The notes under the pieces: model-generated
Told to the model about the DNA's origin: nothing
Database searches by the model: none
The model's input: the letters and a program-made list of their open reading frames with translations, nothing else
In this document: in pieces, positions 34,940-43,964 of the stretch
Numbering within the stretch: the first letter of the stretch is position 1
How the letters are laid out: every line of letters starts with the position of its first letter
Translations under genes and position numbers: made by a program
Source of the DNA: Anaerolineae bacterium
GTDB taxonomy: Bacteria; Chloroflexota; Anaerolineae; Aggregatilineales; Phototrophicaceae
Direction of reading: 5' to 3'
Assembly: GCA_023382675.1 (NCBI GenBank)
Contig: JAHDWN010000011.1
Coordinates: forward strand, 19,007 to 83,006
Length of the DNA: 64,000 bases

Positions 34940-36250
34940 CTATTGCTCACGCAGCTCGATATAGACGTTGATGCGCCCCGTCCCTCCCGCCGGATCACTG
35001 ACTTCGACCTCATACGTTCGGTTTGGCTCCACCGCCGCCGCGATCTGGTTTGTGCTGGAATTCAAGACATTGCCCTGTCCATCGCGCAGTGCGATCTGGA
35101 TCGCATCGGTGAAATTGTCCTCCACCTCGACGCGCACATTCACAATCGTGAAGCGCTCGGTGTTGAAGCTGGCGGTGTAAAGCTGGTAGGGGAAATTGAT
35201 CTCCGCCGGCAAAAAGATCGTGCGGACAGCCGGCGTTGCCGTTGGGCTGGGCGTTGGCGTCGCCGTCTCAGTCGGGGTAGCTGTGGGTGTTGGCGGCAAC
35301 GTGAGTGCTGTCGGTACCGGCACGTTTCCGGCACTAAAATCGACTGTTACGTTGGAAATCCACACGCGCCCGGCAGTCGGATGCTGGATAAGATACCAGG
35401 TTTCGGTGTCAGCGGCTGATCGCGCCTGCGCCACGACACTGAAGATCTCGCCTTGCAGGGCAAATGTCTCGACTGCCGGGTAGACCACGCCGGGGCCAAT
35501 GCGCAGCCGCGCGGATGCAGAAGCGACACGTACTGTCGCCGCGACGGTTTCGATAGTCGCCGAGGTCGGAGGTGTCGCTGCCGTTTGGGTGACATCTGGC
35601 GGTGGCGGCGTCGCGCTGGCGCGTGTGCCAGAAGCAAACAGATCCATCCCGCCCAGGGCAAAGAAAGCCACACTGCCCACAACCGCAACGAGCGCCAGCG
35701 CCGCACAGCCAAGCGTGAGCAGCCCGCGCGATTTGCGTCGTGGCGCGGGCTGCGCCGGGGGGGGGCTTGTGCCGGCTGCGGGACGTGCAGCCTCCGCCGC
35801 GCGAATCTGCTGCGGTTGGGGGCGCGGCACCGGCGTCGTGACAGCATTCATCGGCGGGCGCAGCGAAATCCCATTCCGCCAGAGTTCCGCATGAAGCTGC
35901 GTTAGCGCAATATCGTAGGGCTGCCCATAAAAATTGACGTATTGCAACCGTCCCAGTTGATAATGCAGTTGCGCGGGCGCGACCATCACGGGCACGATGG
36001 CTTTGCCCCGGTCGCGGTAATACTGCCATTCGTCTTCGACGTTCGCCGACGACGCGGAACTCGGCGTGATAATGACAATCATCGCGTCGCAGACATCCAG
36101 CCCTTGCTGGATCGCGCTGCTCCACTTCATCCCAGCCGGAATATCCTTGATGTCGATCCAGATGTCCGCGCCCATCTCCGAAAGCGATGTCGCCAAACGG
36201 CGCGCGAAAGTCTCATCCTGGCGGCTGTAACTGATAAAGAGGCGCGGCAT
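34940..36250 (-). CDS. TIR-domain protein with membrane anchor, SH3-like and beta domains
   Basis: Protein of 436 residues from ATG 36250, nine bases after GGAGGA; a TTG three codons earlier is possible. The TIR domain (about 2-140) begins RLFISYSRQDETFARRL. Its conserved Glu in VEDEW aligns with the catalytic Glu of NAD-cleaving TIRs. A Pro-rich linker leads to a membrane helix (about 178-203), then an SH3-like domain (about 240-305, with VRVASASARLRIGPG), a Thr/Pro-rich stalk with TPTATPTETATPTPSPTATP, and a C-terminal beta domain (about 345-436). It shares the order TIR, helix, SH3-like with the protein at 20553-22157, but the outer parts differ. It is the first gene of an operon with DUF951 and an MGDG-synthase-like enzyme. 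Confidence 0.82.
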   Translation of the reverse strand: MPRLFISYSRQDETFARRLATSLSEMGADIWIDIKDIPAGMKWSSAIQQGLDVCDAMIVIITPSSASSANVEDEWQYYRDRGKAIVPVMVAPAQLHYQLGRLQYVNFYGQPYDIALTQLHAELWRNGISLRPPMNAVTTPVPRPQPQQIRAAEAARPAAGTSPPPAQPAPRRKSRGLLTLGCAALALVAVVGSVAFFALGGMDLFASGTRASATPPPPDVTQTAATPPTSATIETVAATVRVASASARLRIGPGVVYPAVETFALQGEIFSVVAQARSAADTETWYLIQHPTAGRVWISNVTVDFSAGNVPVPTALTLPPTPTATPTETATPTPSPTATPAVRTIFLPAEINFPYQLYTASFNTERFTIVNVRVEVEDNFTDAIQIALRDGQGNVLNSSTNQIAAAVEPNRTYEVEVSDPAGGTGRINVYIELREQ

Positions 36251-36319
36251 ATCGATCAATCCTCCACGCGCGTAGCGTCGTCATCCACTATGGACGGATG
36301 CTTGTCCGAGCATCTGTAG

Positions 36320-36730
36320 TCAACCAAGCATCACCCCATCTGTCATCCAACAGCCCATGTAGGGCGCCGCGACCTGACGAGACAGTGACCACACATAACG
36401 CTGGTCACATCCGTCCGCATCCACCAGATCCACTTTTACCTGCGCATGTGCGCCCAGAATCAGCATTGGCCCCAACGTTGCCCGTTGAAACCCGATGATC
36501 GGGCGGTATAACGGCTGTTTGACCAGATGGATGAAGCGCTCGACTGGCCCTGTGTAAGTTCGATTGCTTGGAGACGCAAATGCATAAGCGATACGAATTC
36601 CGCCGTCATCGCCGTAGAGATCGTTATTTTGCAGAGCTTCTAGCTGGATCATGACGACCTCTCGCGGCGAGAGATCAGGGCCTGGCTCAGGGAGGGCTAT
36701 CGGGCGCGGATATACGTCCGTTAAATTCAC
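36320..36730 (-). CDS. DUF4864-like protein
   Basis: Protein of 136 residues with a conserved pattern: SPREVVMIQLEALQNND, then IAYAFASPSNRTYTGPVERFIHLV and YRPIIGFQ. This matches what I know of DUF4864, a small alpha/beta domain found in bacteria and plants and unassigned in function. There is no signal peptide. It is a separate transcription unit upstream of the TIR gene on the same strand, 70 bases away from that gene. Confidence 0.7.
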   Translation of the reverse strand: MNLTDVYPRPIALPEPGPDLSPREVVMIQLEALQNNDLYGDDGGIRIAYAFASPSNRTYTGPVERFIHLVKQPLYRPIIGFQRATLGPMLILGAHAQVKVDLVDADGCDQRYVWSLSRQVAAPYMGCWMTDGVMLG

Positions 36731-36859
36731 AGGCTAACGACTCCTCTGTCCATCAGGTGAGTTCATTATAGAGGTCGCACGTCGCTTTCACAATCACCGA
36801 CAAGCCACCGCCCGCCGCGACTTGCCGCTGTTTTCTCGTGGATTCGAGCACCTCTTCGC

Positions 36860-37561
36860 CTACGCCTCATCGCGTTTGACACGGATCATCAGGGCGAGGT
36901 TGTGCCCGATGATACGGTATTCATTACCCACCCGGAGTTGAATGGGGCCATGAAACGGCGCCATGTTGAGCACTTCCAGTGTTGTCCCCGGCACAAGACC
37001 GAGCGCCTCCAGATATTCCAGGCGATCTCGCTCGCGGGTGCGCACCCGTGAAAGCACGAGTAGCGTTTTGAGCGGGGCATCAGACAGTAGCAGATCGTCA
37101 ATCGGGGGCAGATGGCCGTCCACGTCCGGGATTGGCTCGCCGTGCGGGCAGGTGGTCGGGTTGCCCGCCATCTCTGCCATGCGCTGTTCCATCACGTCGC
37201 TCAGCCGCTGGCTCATCCGGCTGGCTTCCTCGTGAACTTCATGCCAGCCAAAGCCCATCACGTTGACCAGGAACGCTTCGACCAGCCGGTGTCGCCGGAG
37301 TTGCAGCAGCGCCTCGCGCACGCCGCTTTCTGTCAGGTGGATGCCCTGATACGGCTCATGGACAAGGTAGCCGGCTTCACGCAGTTTCGTCACCATCCGG
37401 TTGACGGCGGGCGCGCTCACGTCCAGCACATCCGCCAGCGCCGACGTGCTCACATAGATGCTGTCCTCGCCTTCGCGATCATCCAGCCGGTAGATCGCCG
37501 CCAGGTACGTGCGCATGGTGTCGCTCAAGTCGTCGTTTCGGGTCTTGCCGGAGTTCTCCAT
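36860..37561 (-). CDS. DtxR/MntR-family metal-dependent transcription regulator
   Basis: Protein of 233 residues from ATG 37561; the frame is open to 37696 but without homology. An N-terminal winged helix (about 10-75, with YLAAIYRLDD, VSTSALADVLDVSAPAVNRMVTKL and GYLVHE) precedes a dimerisation and metal domain with HRLVEAFLVNVMGFGWHEVHEEA and CPHGEPIP. A C-terminal FeoA/SH3-like domain (about 160-230) follows. This is the full-length DtxR/IdeR architecture controlling iron or manganese genes. No metal transporter gene is adjacent. It lies 25 bases after the MocR-type gene and may be in the same transcript. Confidence 0.88.
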   Translation of the reverse strand: MENSGKTRNDDLSDTMRTYLAAIYRLDDREGEDSIYVSTSALADVLDVSAPAVNRMVTKLREAGYLVHEPYQGIHLTESGVREALLQLRRHRLVEAFLVNVMGFGWHEVHEEASRMSQRLSDVMEQRMAEMAGNPTTCPHGEPIPDVDGHLPPIDDLLLSDAPLKTLLVLSRVRTRERDRLEYLEALGLVPGTTLEVLNMAPFHGPIQLRVGNEYRIIGHNLALMIRVKRDEA

Positions 37562-37586
37562 CGGCTGCCTTATCCCATGTGGTTGT

Positions 37587-39107
37587 TCAAAGCAGATGCG
37601 CCTTTTCCATGCCCGCGTAGTCCTGCGCGAGATCGCGCCACGCATTTCCCAGGCGGCGAAAACCCTCTTCGATGTCCTGAGGTTTATGCGCACCAAAATT
37701 CATGCGCAGGTGGTAATTGCCTTCGCCATCAGGGTAGAAGACACTCCCAATCGCGTAGGCGACACCCGCCTCCACCGCGCTGATATAAAGCTCAGCCGCG
37801 CTCGGCCCATCTTCGGGCAGCTTAATCCACAAATATAACCCACCGCTCGGAATGTTCCACGTCGTCCCTTTGGGCAGATGCCGCTTCGCAGCCACCAGCG
37901 CCACGTCGCGGCGGCGGCGCAGTTCCCGGTTATTCCGCTCCAACTGGCGCGCCAGTACGCCGCGCTCCAGCAAGAGATGGATCGCGCGCTGGTTCAAGCC
38001 GGGTGAGGATATATCCGCAATGGCCTTGACGCGCACCAACCGTTCATAGTAGGCATTATTGGCGATGACGTACCCGATACGCATCCCAGGCATCAGATTC
38101 TTGGTGAAGCCGCTGGCATGAAGAACAATGCCGTATTCATCCAACGCTTTCAATGGCGGCAGCGCTTCGCCTTCAAAGCGCAGTTCCTGGTAGACGCCAT
38201 CCTCCAGCACCGGCACGCTATAGTGGTGCGCCAGCGCCAGGAGCTGGCGGCGGCGATGCAGCGGCGTGATCGTGCCCGTTGGGTTCTGGAAATTCGGCAT
38301 GACGTAGATCATCCGAATCGGGTGGTCGAGCAGATAGTTTTCCAGAATGTCGAGGCGTATGCCGTCTTCATCGATAGGCACGCTCAGGATCTGCTGTCGG
38401 CGCGTCCGTGCCAGATCGATAACGCCCAGATACGTGGGCGATTCCGTAACCAGAATATCGCCTTCGCTCAGCACCGTCTGCATCACCAGATCGAGTGCCT
38501 GCTGCGTGCCGCCCGTGATCAGCACCTGCTCGGCGCTGCACCGAATCCCCAGAGCGCTCACGTACTGCTGCACGGCTACGCGCAGGGGGTAATAGCCCTC
38601 CGGTGCTTCGTAGGCCAACGCTTTTGATCCATCGCGATCAAGCGTGAAATTGATCGCCTCCCGCAGATGATGCACAGGAAAAAACTCAAGCGGCGGCGCG
38701 CCTTGACTGAAATTGATCACGCCCGGTTTGCACGCAACCCGCATCAGTTCTCGCAGCGAACGGTCGTTCGGGGCATACACCTGGAGTTTATCTGCCTGAC
38801 CATTGCCATTGTGCCGCATCCCGTTCGTAGAGAGCAGCGGTGTCCCGGAATCAATCGCGCCGTTCACAAAAGTCCCACGCCCGGCGCGGGCGCTCAAATA
38901 TCCGGTCGCGCGCAGTTCCGCATAGGCATTCACAACACTGATCCGGCTGATGTTCAACAGCTGGGCCAGATCGCGGCTGGCCGGGAGGCGAACGCCCGGC
39001 CCCAGCGCGCCGCTCTCGATCTGCCCTTTGATGTGGCGGATCAGTTGCCGGTAAATCGGTTCTTCACTGTCTTTGTCAATTTTCATCAACAGATCATTGT
39101 CGATCAT
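37587..39107 (-). CDS. MocR/PdxR-family regulator (GntR-type wHTH fused to aminotransferase domain)
   Basis: Protein of 506 residues. A GntR-type winged helix (about 15-80, with YRQLIRHIKGQIESGAL, LPASRDLAQLLNISRISVVNAY and GRGTFV) is followed by a linker and a class-I aminotransferase fold (about 125-490). The PLP Lys site reads SGFTKNLMPGMRIGYV, with ITGGTQQALD and PNFQNPTG as further PLP-fold landmarks. Family members bind PLP and regulate B6, GABA or amino-acid genes rather than acting as enzymes. GGAGC precedes the ATG. No pdx or gab gene is nearby, so its target is unknown. Confidence 0.87.
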   Translation of the reverse strand: MIDNDLLMKIDKDSEEPIYRQLIRHIKGQIESGALGPGVRLPASRDLAQLLNISRISVVNAYAELRATGYLSARAGRGTFVNGAIDSGTPLLSTNGMRHNGNGQADKLQVYAPNDRSLRELMRVACKPGVINFSQGAPPLEFFPVHHLREAINFTLDRDGSKALAYEAPEGYYPLRVAVQQYVSALGIRCSAEQVLITGGTQQALDLVMQTVLSEGDILVTESPTYLGVIDLARTRRQQILSVPIDEDGIRLDILENYLLDHPIRMIYVMPNFQNPTGTITPLHRRRQLLALAHHYSVPVLEDGVYQELRFEGEALPPLKALDEYGIVLHASGFTKNLMPGMRIGYVIANNAYYERLVRVKAIADISSPGLNQRAIHLLLERGVLARQLERNNRELRRRRDVALVAAKRHLPKGTTWNIPSGGLYLWIKLPEDGPSAAELYISAVEAGVAYAIGSVFYPDGEGNYHLRMNFGAHKPQDIEEGFRRLGNAWRDLAQDYAGMEKAHLL

Positions 39108-39284
39108 GACCCGCTCCGAACAGAGGTGGAAACCATCGATAAGCAGAAAGATACTGGTAACCTATATAGCCATCCATGACCATAGCATACCATTATTCAA
39201 ATTGGATATTGGCAAGTTCATGTTCTTATGGAGCGAAGTGATCTATGATGGAAAAAATACTGCGACACAATCGGAGCCAGACGG

Positions 39285-40547
39285 ATGGCAGCGTCAGACG
39301 CAAGAGCAAAAGCACGCGAACGCGAAATCGAACAAAATATGAGCAAGCTGAGATCGGATAGCGCGGCAGAACGGCGTGAAGCTGCCCTGTATATGGGTGA
39401 AGCGGTCGTTAGCGATGCTGTCCATGATCTCATCGACCTCTACGAAACCGACGACGATAAGAAGGTGCGCCGGGCTGCGGCCTATGCGCTCGGCCAGTTC
39501 AAAGCGATTGACGAGGAATTGAGCAAAGGGCGGCAAGCGAAGGTTGAAGCACTGCTCAAACGGGTTGAATTCCAGGGCAAGCTCGGCAAACGTGCCGCCG
39601 TCGGCGCAACCTTACAAGTGTCTCTTATTTTGCTGGTGCTGCTGCTCCTGCTGCTGGCTGCGAATTTCTTCGCGCCGCAGATCCGTGAGCGTCTGGACGA
39701 TGCACGTCAGATTGTTGAAGGCGTCAACGAACCACGGCGCGATCGTGCCACGCTGATCGCCGATGCCGAATCCTACTTCATCGGCCTCAGAACGGATATC
39801 GAAACGCTCGTGAGTGAGTACCAGCGCGTCATGGGCGGCGACACCGTAAGCTGTGAGCAGCAGTTTGGCAATCAGACGGCATACAAGATCAATCCGGCGG
39901 ACGCAGGTGAAAACCCGGACCTGCGCGAAGTCTTCAGCAGTCTGAATACGGTACGCGACTCTTTGCAGGCCAGCGCACAGTCCTACGCACAAACCTGCGC
40001 CGTTGGCGCGACTCTGGATGTTGCCAGTGTCGGTGAACTCATGCGTCCGCTGGTCGAAATGCGCGCCAGCCTGACTGACATCGAAAAGTCACTCTCAGCG
40101 GCGGGTGGCGATGTTGCACCGACACCCACGCCGACTTCGGAACCTGCAGGCGGCGCGATCGTTCGCGCACATGTGACTTCGCTGCGCGCGATCCTCGATC
40201 AGGTGACAGGCATCAACGGCGCGGCGGTGCAGTTGGTCGCTTATTGGGGTGAAGCCGCGACCGCAAATGCCACTGGCGGCTGTAACGCGCCGCGCCCGCC
40301 CATTCCGGATGACTACATCCTGTCAGCGGAAGATGCTGCGTTCTCGAACAATCTGACCCAGGCGGTCAACCAGATCAACACCGGCCTCGGCGCGGTGCGC
40401 AATGGCTGGAATCAGCTCGAATCGTCGTGCCAGGGGAATACGCTTGGCGCACAGGCGCGGGCCGGTCTGATCAATGCCAGCGCAGCATCCGATTCATTCG
40501 AGTTGGCGCGTCAACTACTGGCGCTCGTTGAGAACGGCGAATTCTAG
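39285..40547 (+). CDS. HEAT-like repeat membrane protein
   Basis: Protein of 420 residues. The N-terminal ~80 residues are helical and charged with HEAT-repeat features (AAERREAALYMGE, then DKKVRRAAAYALGQF). A membrane helix follows at about 107-127 (SLILLVLLLLLLAANFF), then a long extracytoplasmic helical part (about 130-410) that contains four Cys, which may form disulfides. A Pro/Thr stretch lies near residue 285. The function is unknown. The layout suggests a cytoplasmic interaction module anchored to a membrane helix. Confidence 0.65.
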   Translation: MAASDARAKAREREIEQNMSKLRSDSAAERREAALYMGEAVVSDAVHDLIDLYETDDDKKVRRAAAYALGQFKAIDEELSKGRQAKVEALLKRVEFQGKLGKRAAVGATLQVSLILLVLLLLLLAANFFAPQIRERLDDARQIVEGVNEPRRDRATLIADAESYFIGLRTDIETLVSEYQRVMGGDTVSCEQQFGNQTAYKINPADAGENPDLREVFSSLNTVRDSLQASAQSYAQTCAVGATLDVASVGELMRPLVEMRASLTDIEKSLSAAGGDVAPTPTPTSEPAGGAIVRAHVTSLRAILDQVTGINGAAVQLVAYWGEAATANATGGCNAPRPPIPDDYILSAEDAAFSNNLTQAVNQINTGLGAVRNGWNQLESSCQGNTLGAQARAGLINASAASDSFELARQLLALVENGEF

Positions 40548-40580
40548 AGAGAACAACGGTAGCGCACGGCGTGGACCGGC

Positions 40581-41618
40581 TCATACCAAGGCCAGTGCCA
40601 CGCCCACCATTGCGCTCAACAGACCGACGAGCCAGAGTCGCTGCACGACCTGGGTTTCGCTCCAGCCGCTCATCTCGAAGTGATGATGCAGTGGGGCCAT
40701 GCGGAACAGTCGCTGGCCTTTGGTGCGCCGGAAATACCAGACCTGAAGCACAACACTCACCGTCTCGGCCACCGGCACGATGGCGATCACCGGCAGCAGC
40801 AGCCACTGCCCGGTCATGATGGCGACCGTCGCCAGGGTTCCGCCCAGCGCCAACGATCCGATGTCGCCCATAAACAGCTGCGCCGGATGCGCGTTGTACC
40901 ACAAGAAAGCGAAACACGCGCCGACGATGATGAAGCAAAACTGAATGAGAAAAATCTGCCCCTGCAAAAAGGCGATTACGCCGTAGGCGGCGAACGCGCT
41001 TGCCGTGATGATACCCGCCAGCCCATCCAGCCCATCTGTCAGATTGACCGCGTTCGACATCGAGACGATGATGAACGTGCAGAGTGGGATGAAGATGATC
41101 GGATGTACGGGGATAGCGATGCCGATTAACGGCAGCACGATCTGATTGGCGAACTGAAACCCGCCATCGTAGAGCGAAATTGCGATTGAAGCTGTCCCCG
41201 CCAGCAATATCTGGCCGATCAGCTTGGCGCGTGGCGGAATGCCCAGGCCGCGCTGTTCGCCACGTGACCGCTGGATGCCTTCCCAATCGTCATAAGCGCC
41301 GAGCGCCGCAAAGCCGATCATGACCAGCAGCGGCAGCAGAATCGAAGCGCCCGTCACCGGTTGATCGCTGCGGATCACGTTAACAAGGTTGAGCGCCAGC
41401 GTCACCAACAGAATGGGCACGATGATCAACAAGCCGCCCATGGTCGGCGTACCGATCTTCAGCTCATGGCGACCGGGCATCCCCTCGCGAATCTGCTTGC
41501 CCAGTTTCAGGCGGCGCAGAATCTCCACAAACGGAGATCCCCAGATCACCCCAAGCAAAAAAGTCACGCCACCCACTGTCAGCGCGAAGGGGAGTACATT
41601 TTCCATGAACCCGTTCAC
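40581..41618 (-). CDS. mraY: Phospho-MurNAc-pentapeptide transferase
   Basis: Makes lipid I from UDP-MurNAc-pentapeptide and undecaprenyl phosphate at the cytoplasmic membrane. The 345-residue protein has ten membrane helices. The family motifs are GTPTMGGLLII, the catalytic stretch NAVNLTDGLDGLA, and the MAPLHHHFEMSGWSETQV loop near the C-terminus. The length matches the family. It is the last gene of the division cluster on the minus strand, 85 bases after the PBP gene. The usual neighbours murE, murF, murD and ftsW are not in the cluster here. Confidence 0.95.
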   Translation of the reverse strand: MNGFMENVLPFALTVGGVTFLLGVIWGSPFVEILRRLKLGKQIREGMPGRHELKIGTPTMGGLLIIVPILLVTLALNLVNVIRSDQPVTGASILLPLLVMIGFAALGAYDDWEGIQRSRGEQRGLGIPPRAKLIGQILLAGTASIAISLYDGGFQFANQIVLPLIGIAIPVHPIIFIPLCTFIIVSMSNAVNLTDGLDGLAGIITASAFAAYGVIAFLQGQIFLIQFCFIIVGACFAFLWYNAHPAQLFMGDIGSLALGGTLATVAIMTGQWLLLPVIAIVPVAETVSVVLQVWYFRRTKGQRLFRMAPLHHHFEMSGWSETQVVQRLWLVGLLSAMVGVALALV

Positions 41619-41703
41619 CTTTGATCATCAGCAGCCGGCGATCTCAACAAATCCCGCCGCGTATGGTGTATTCTACCCGCTCAAAACAACCGGACGCTAA
41701 TCT

Positions 41704-43452
41704 CTAGCGCTGGATATTCAAGACCGAGCCGCCCTGAGCATTCAGCGCCAGGCGCACGTCATCGGTCGGAATCTCCATCAGGATCACCAACCGTTCCACC
41801 AGGCGGCGGAAGACCGGGGCGACGACCTGGCTGGCCCAGTACCCCCGTGGCCGGTCGAGCTTGATCAAAATCGAAATCTGCGGGGCATCGGCCGGTAAAA
41901 AGCCGACAAAGGTTGTGATTGACGCGTCGGACTCATAGCCGATGGCGTTCGGGATTTGGGCCGTGCCCGTTTTGCCCGCGATGGTGTACCCCGGCAGGCG
42001 GGCGGCGTTATCGACGCCTTGCTCGATCACCGCAATCATCATCTGCGTGACTTCATTTGCGACTTCGGCGGAAATCGGTCGCCCCAGCGCCGCAGGCTGG
42101 GCATTGATTACCTGGTCGCCATCGACGAACTGGCGGACGACATGCGGCTGCATCATCAAGCCGTCATTAGCGATAGCAGAAACCGCGGTCAACATCTGCA
42201 ACGGCGTCACCGAAATGCCCTGCCCGAAGCTGCTGGTGATGAAGTTCGCCTCACTCCAATTCGGGTCGCCAGGGACAGGCATCAGGCCGCTTTCCTCTCC
42301 CTGGAGATCGATCCCCACGGCGCGGCCAAAGCCAAAATCGTCGAACTCCTCATAAAACGCGGTCGTTCCCATCTCTTGCGCAATCGTCGCCGCGCCGACA
42401 TTGAGCGATTGCACCAGCAATTGCGTCACATCGACAACGCCATGCGACTGGTCATCCCAGTTTTCGACGGGGATGCCCGCCACGTTGATCCGCGCCTGAT
42501 CGACGTAGGTGTAATCCGGCGTGATCACGCCGCGATCCAGCGCCGCCGCGACGGTGATCACCTTCATGACCGATCCCGGCTCGTAGTTTTCGCTGATCGC
42601 CGGGTTGATCAACTGGCGTTCATCTTCGATGTTGTAATATGCGTTTGGATCGAACGTCGGATAGCTCGCCATCGCCAGGATTTCGCCATCGCGCGGGTTC
42701 ATGACGATGATCGTCCCACCCGTCGCGCCGGTCTCCTGGATCGAGCGTAAAAGCTCGTTTTCGGCGATGAACTGCACGTCGCGGTCAATCGTCAAGACTA
42801 CGTCACGCCCATGGCCGACCGTGGTGATCTGGGGCAGATCGAACGGAATATTGCTGATCTCGCGTTCGCGCACCTGCCCCGCCAGTTGATCCTGATAGTA
42901 GCCTTCGACGCCGTAATAGCCTTTGAGATCGCCGCTGACGAAACCGATCACTTGCGAGGCCAGCGGCCCCTGTGGATAGCTGCGACGCGGAATCGGCGTC
43001 ATCGTCACACCGGTGATGTCCAGGGCAGCGATCTGCTGGCGCACGCTCGCGCTCACACGCGGCGCAAGTTGTACCCATAAGACATCACTCGTGATCGCCT
43101 CGAAGATTTCCAGTTCGCTCGCCCCCAGGGCTGCGGCAAGCTGTGTTGCTACCTCGCGCGGGTTCGAGATCAGGTTGGGGCTGATGCCGACCATGTAATC
43201 CAGCGTATTGACCGCCATCGGCTCGCCGTTGCGGTCGTAGATGATGCCGCGATCCGCGGCCAGTTCCAGCGTCTGTTTGTAACCGGCATCGCGTAAGCTC
43301 TCCAGGTAACTCTGGACCTCTGGCGGGAGAGGAAACTGGAACGACGCTAACCGCAGGAGCAGCAGGCCGGTCAGCGCCAGCATGGCGACAATCACAAACG
43401 GCATCCGGCGGCGGACGACTTCCTGCTGGTTAAATTCGCCTCGTAGCTGCAT
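41704..43452 (-). CDS. Penicillin-binding protein 2 / FtsI-type transpeptidase
   Basis: Class B PBP of 582 residues that cross-links septal or lateral peptidoglycan. One membrane helix (about 17-34) is followed by the dimerisation domain with GIIYDRNGEPMA, a linker domain and the transpeptidase domain. The catalytic SxxK is in PGSVMKVITV, the SxN motif in QSLNVGAA and the KTG box in AGKTGTAQIP. Its start overlaps the ftsL-like stop as TAATG. The position between ftsL and mraY supports FtsI (septal). The penicillin-binding residues are intact, so it should be beta-lactam sensitive. Confidence 0.93.
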   Translation of the reverse strand: MQLRGEFNQQEVVRRRMPFVIVAMLALTGLLLLRLASFQFPLPPEVQSYLESLRDAGYKQTLELAADRGIIYDRNGEPMAVNTLDYMVGISPNLISNPREVATQLAAALGASELEIFEAITSDVLWVQLAPRVSASVRQQIAALDITGVTMTPIPRRSYPQGPLASQVIGFVSGDLKGYYGVEGYYQDQLAGQVREREISNIPFDLPQITTVGHGRDVVLTIDRDVQFIAENELLRSIQETGATGGTIIVMNPRDGEILAMASYPTFDPNAYYNIEDERQLINPAISENYEPGSVMKVITVAAALDRGVITPDYTYVDQARINVAGIPVENWDDQSHGVVDVTQLLVQSLNVGAATIAQEMGTTAFYEEFDDFGFGRAVGIDLQGEESGLMPVPGDPNWSEANFITSSFGQGISVTPLQMLTAVSAIANDGLMMQPHVVRQFVDGDQVINAQPAALGRPISAEVANEVTQMMIAVIEQGVDNAARLPGYTIAGKTGTAQIPNAIGYESDASITTFVGFLPADAPQISILIKLDRPRGYWASQVVAPVFRRLVERLVILMEIPTDDVRLALNAQGGSVLNIQR

Positions 43453-43934
43453 TAGCGGCTGACCTCACGACTGTTAAACTGTTCAATCTGGCCGGCCAGC
43501 GAATCCCACTGCTGCTGAATCCAGCCCATGAACGATTCCTCGTATTCAGGCAGCGGCGTCTCGTCCGCTTCCAGGGGCACGACCGAGATCGTGCGATTGG
43601 GGTCGTAGCCATCGACGACGATGTATTCAATGTCGCCGCTGCCTGCTGAGACGAAGCCCAATTCCTGCGCCCGGCGTAGCAGCCGTTCGACCGTCCGGTA
43701 GCCAGCGATCTCAGCGCGGAGCTGCTCGTTGAATTGCTGAAGCTGATCGCGTTCATCGATCAATTCACCAAGCTGTCGCCCCAGAGTCGACGTGGCCGAC
43801 GACTGGGAAAGATAGAGCGCGCCGATAAAAATCGCGACGAACATGCCCAAAATCGCAAGCGATGCTGCCTGCCTGCGCGGGTTCAACACCCGCCTGGATA
43901 GGCCATGACGAATCCAGGTCTGTGACATAAACAC
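43452..43934 (-). CDS. FtsL-like / septum initiator protein
   Basis: Small bitopic protein of 160 residues. One membrane helix (about 22-42) is followed by a coiled coil (about 48-85, GRQLGELIDERDQLQQFN) and a C-terminal segment with YRTVERLLRRAQELGFV. This is the layout of FtsL/DivIC proteins that hold the divisome together. Sequence is poorly conserved in this family, so the call rests on the location between rsmH and the PBP gene, topology and coiled coil. It overlaps the PBP start by one base. Confidence 0.75.
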   Translation of the reverse strand: MFMSQTWIRHGLSRRVLNPRRQAASLAILGMFVAIFIGALYLSQSSATSTLGRQLGELIDERDQLQQFNEQLRAEIAGYRTVERLLRRAQELGFVSAGSGDIEYIVVDGYDPNRTISVVPLEADETPLPEYEESFMGWIQQQWDSLAGQIEQFNSREVSR

Positions 43935-43964
43935 CTAGCGTAAGTTCCACACTGGCATTCTATT

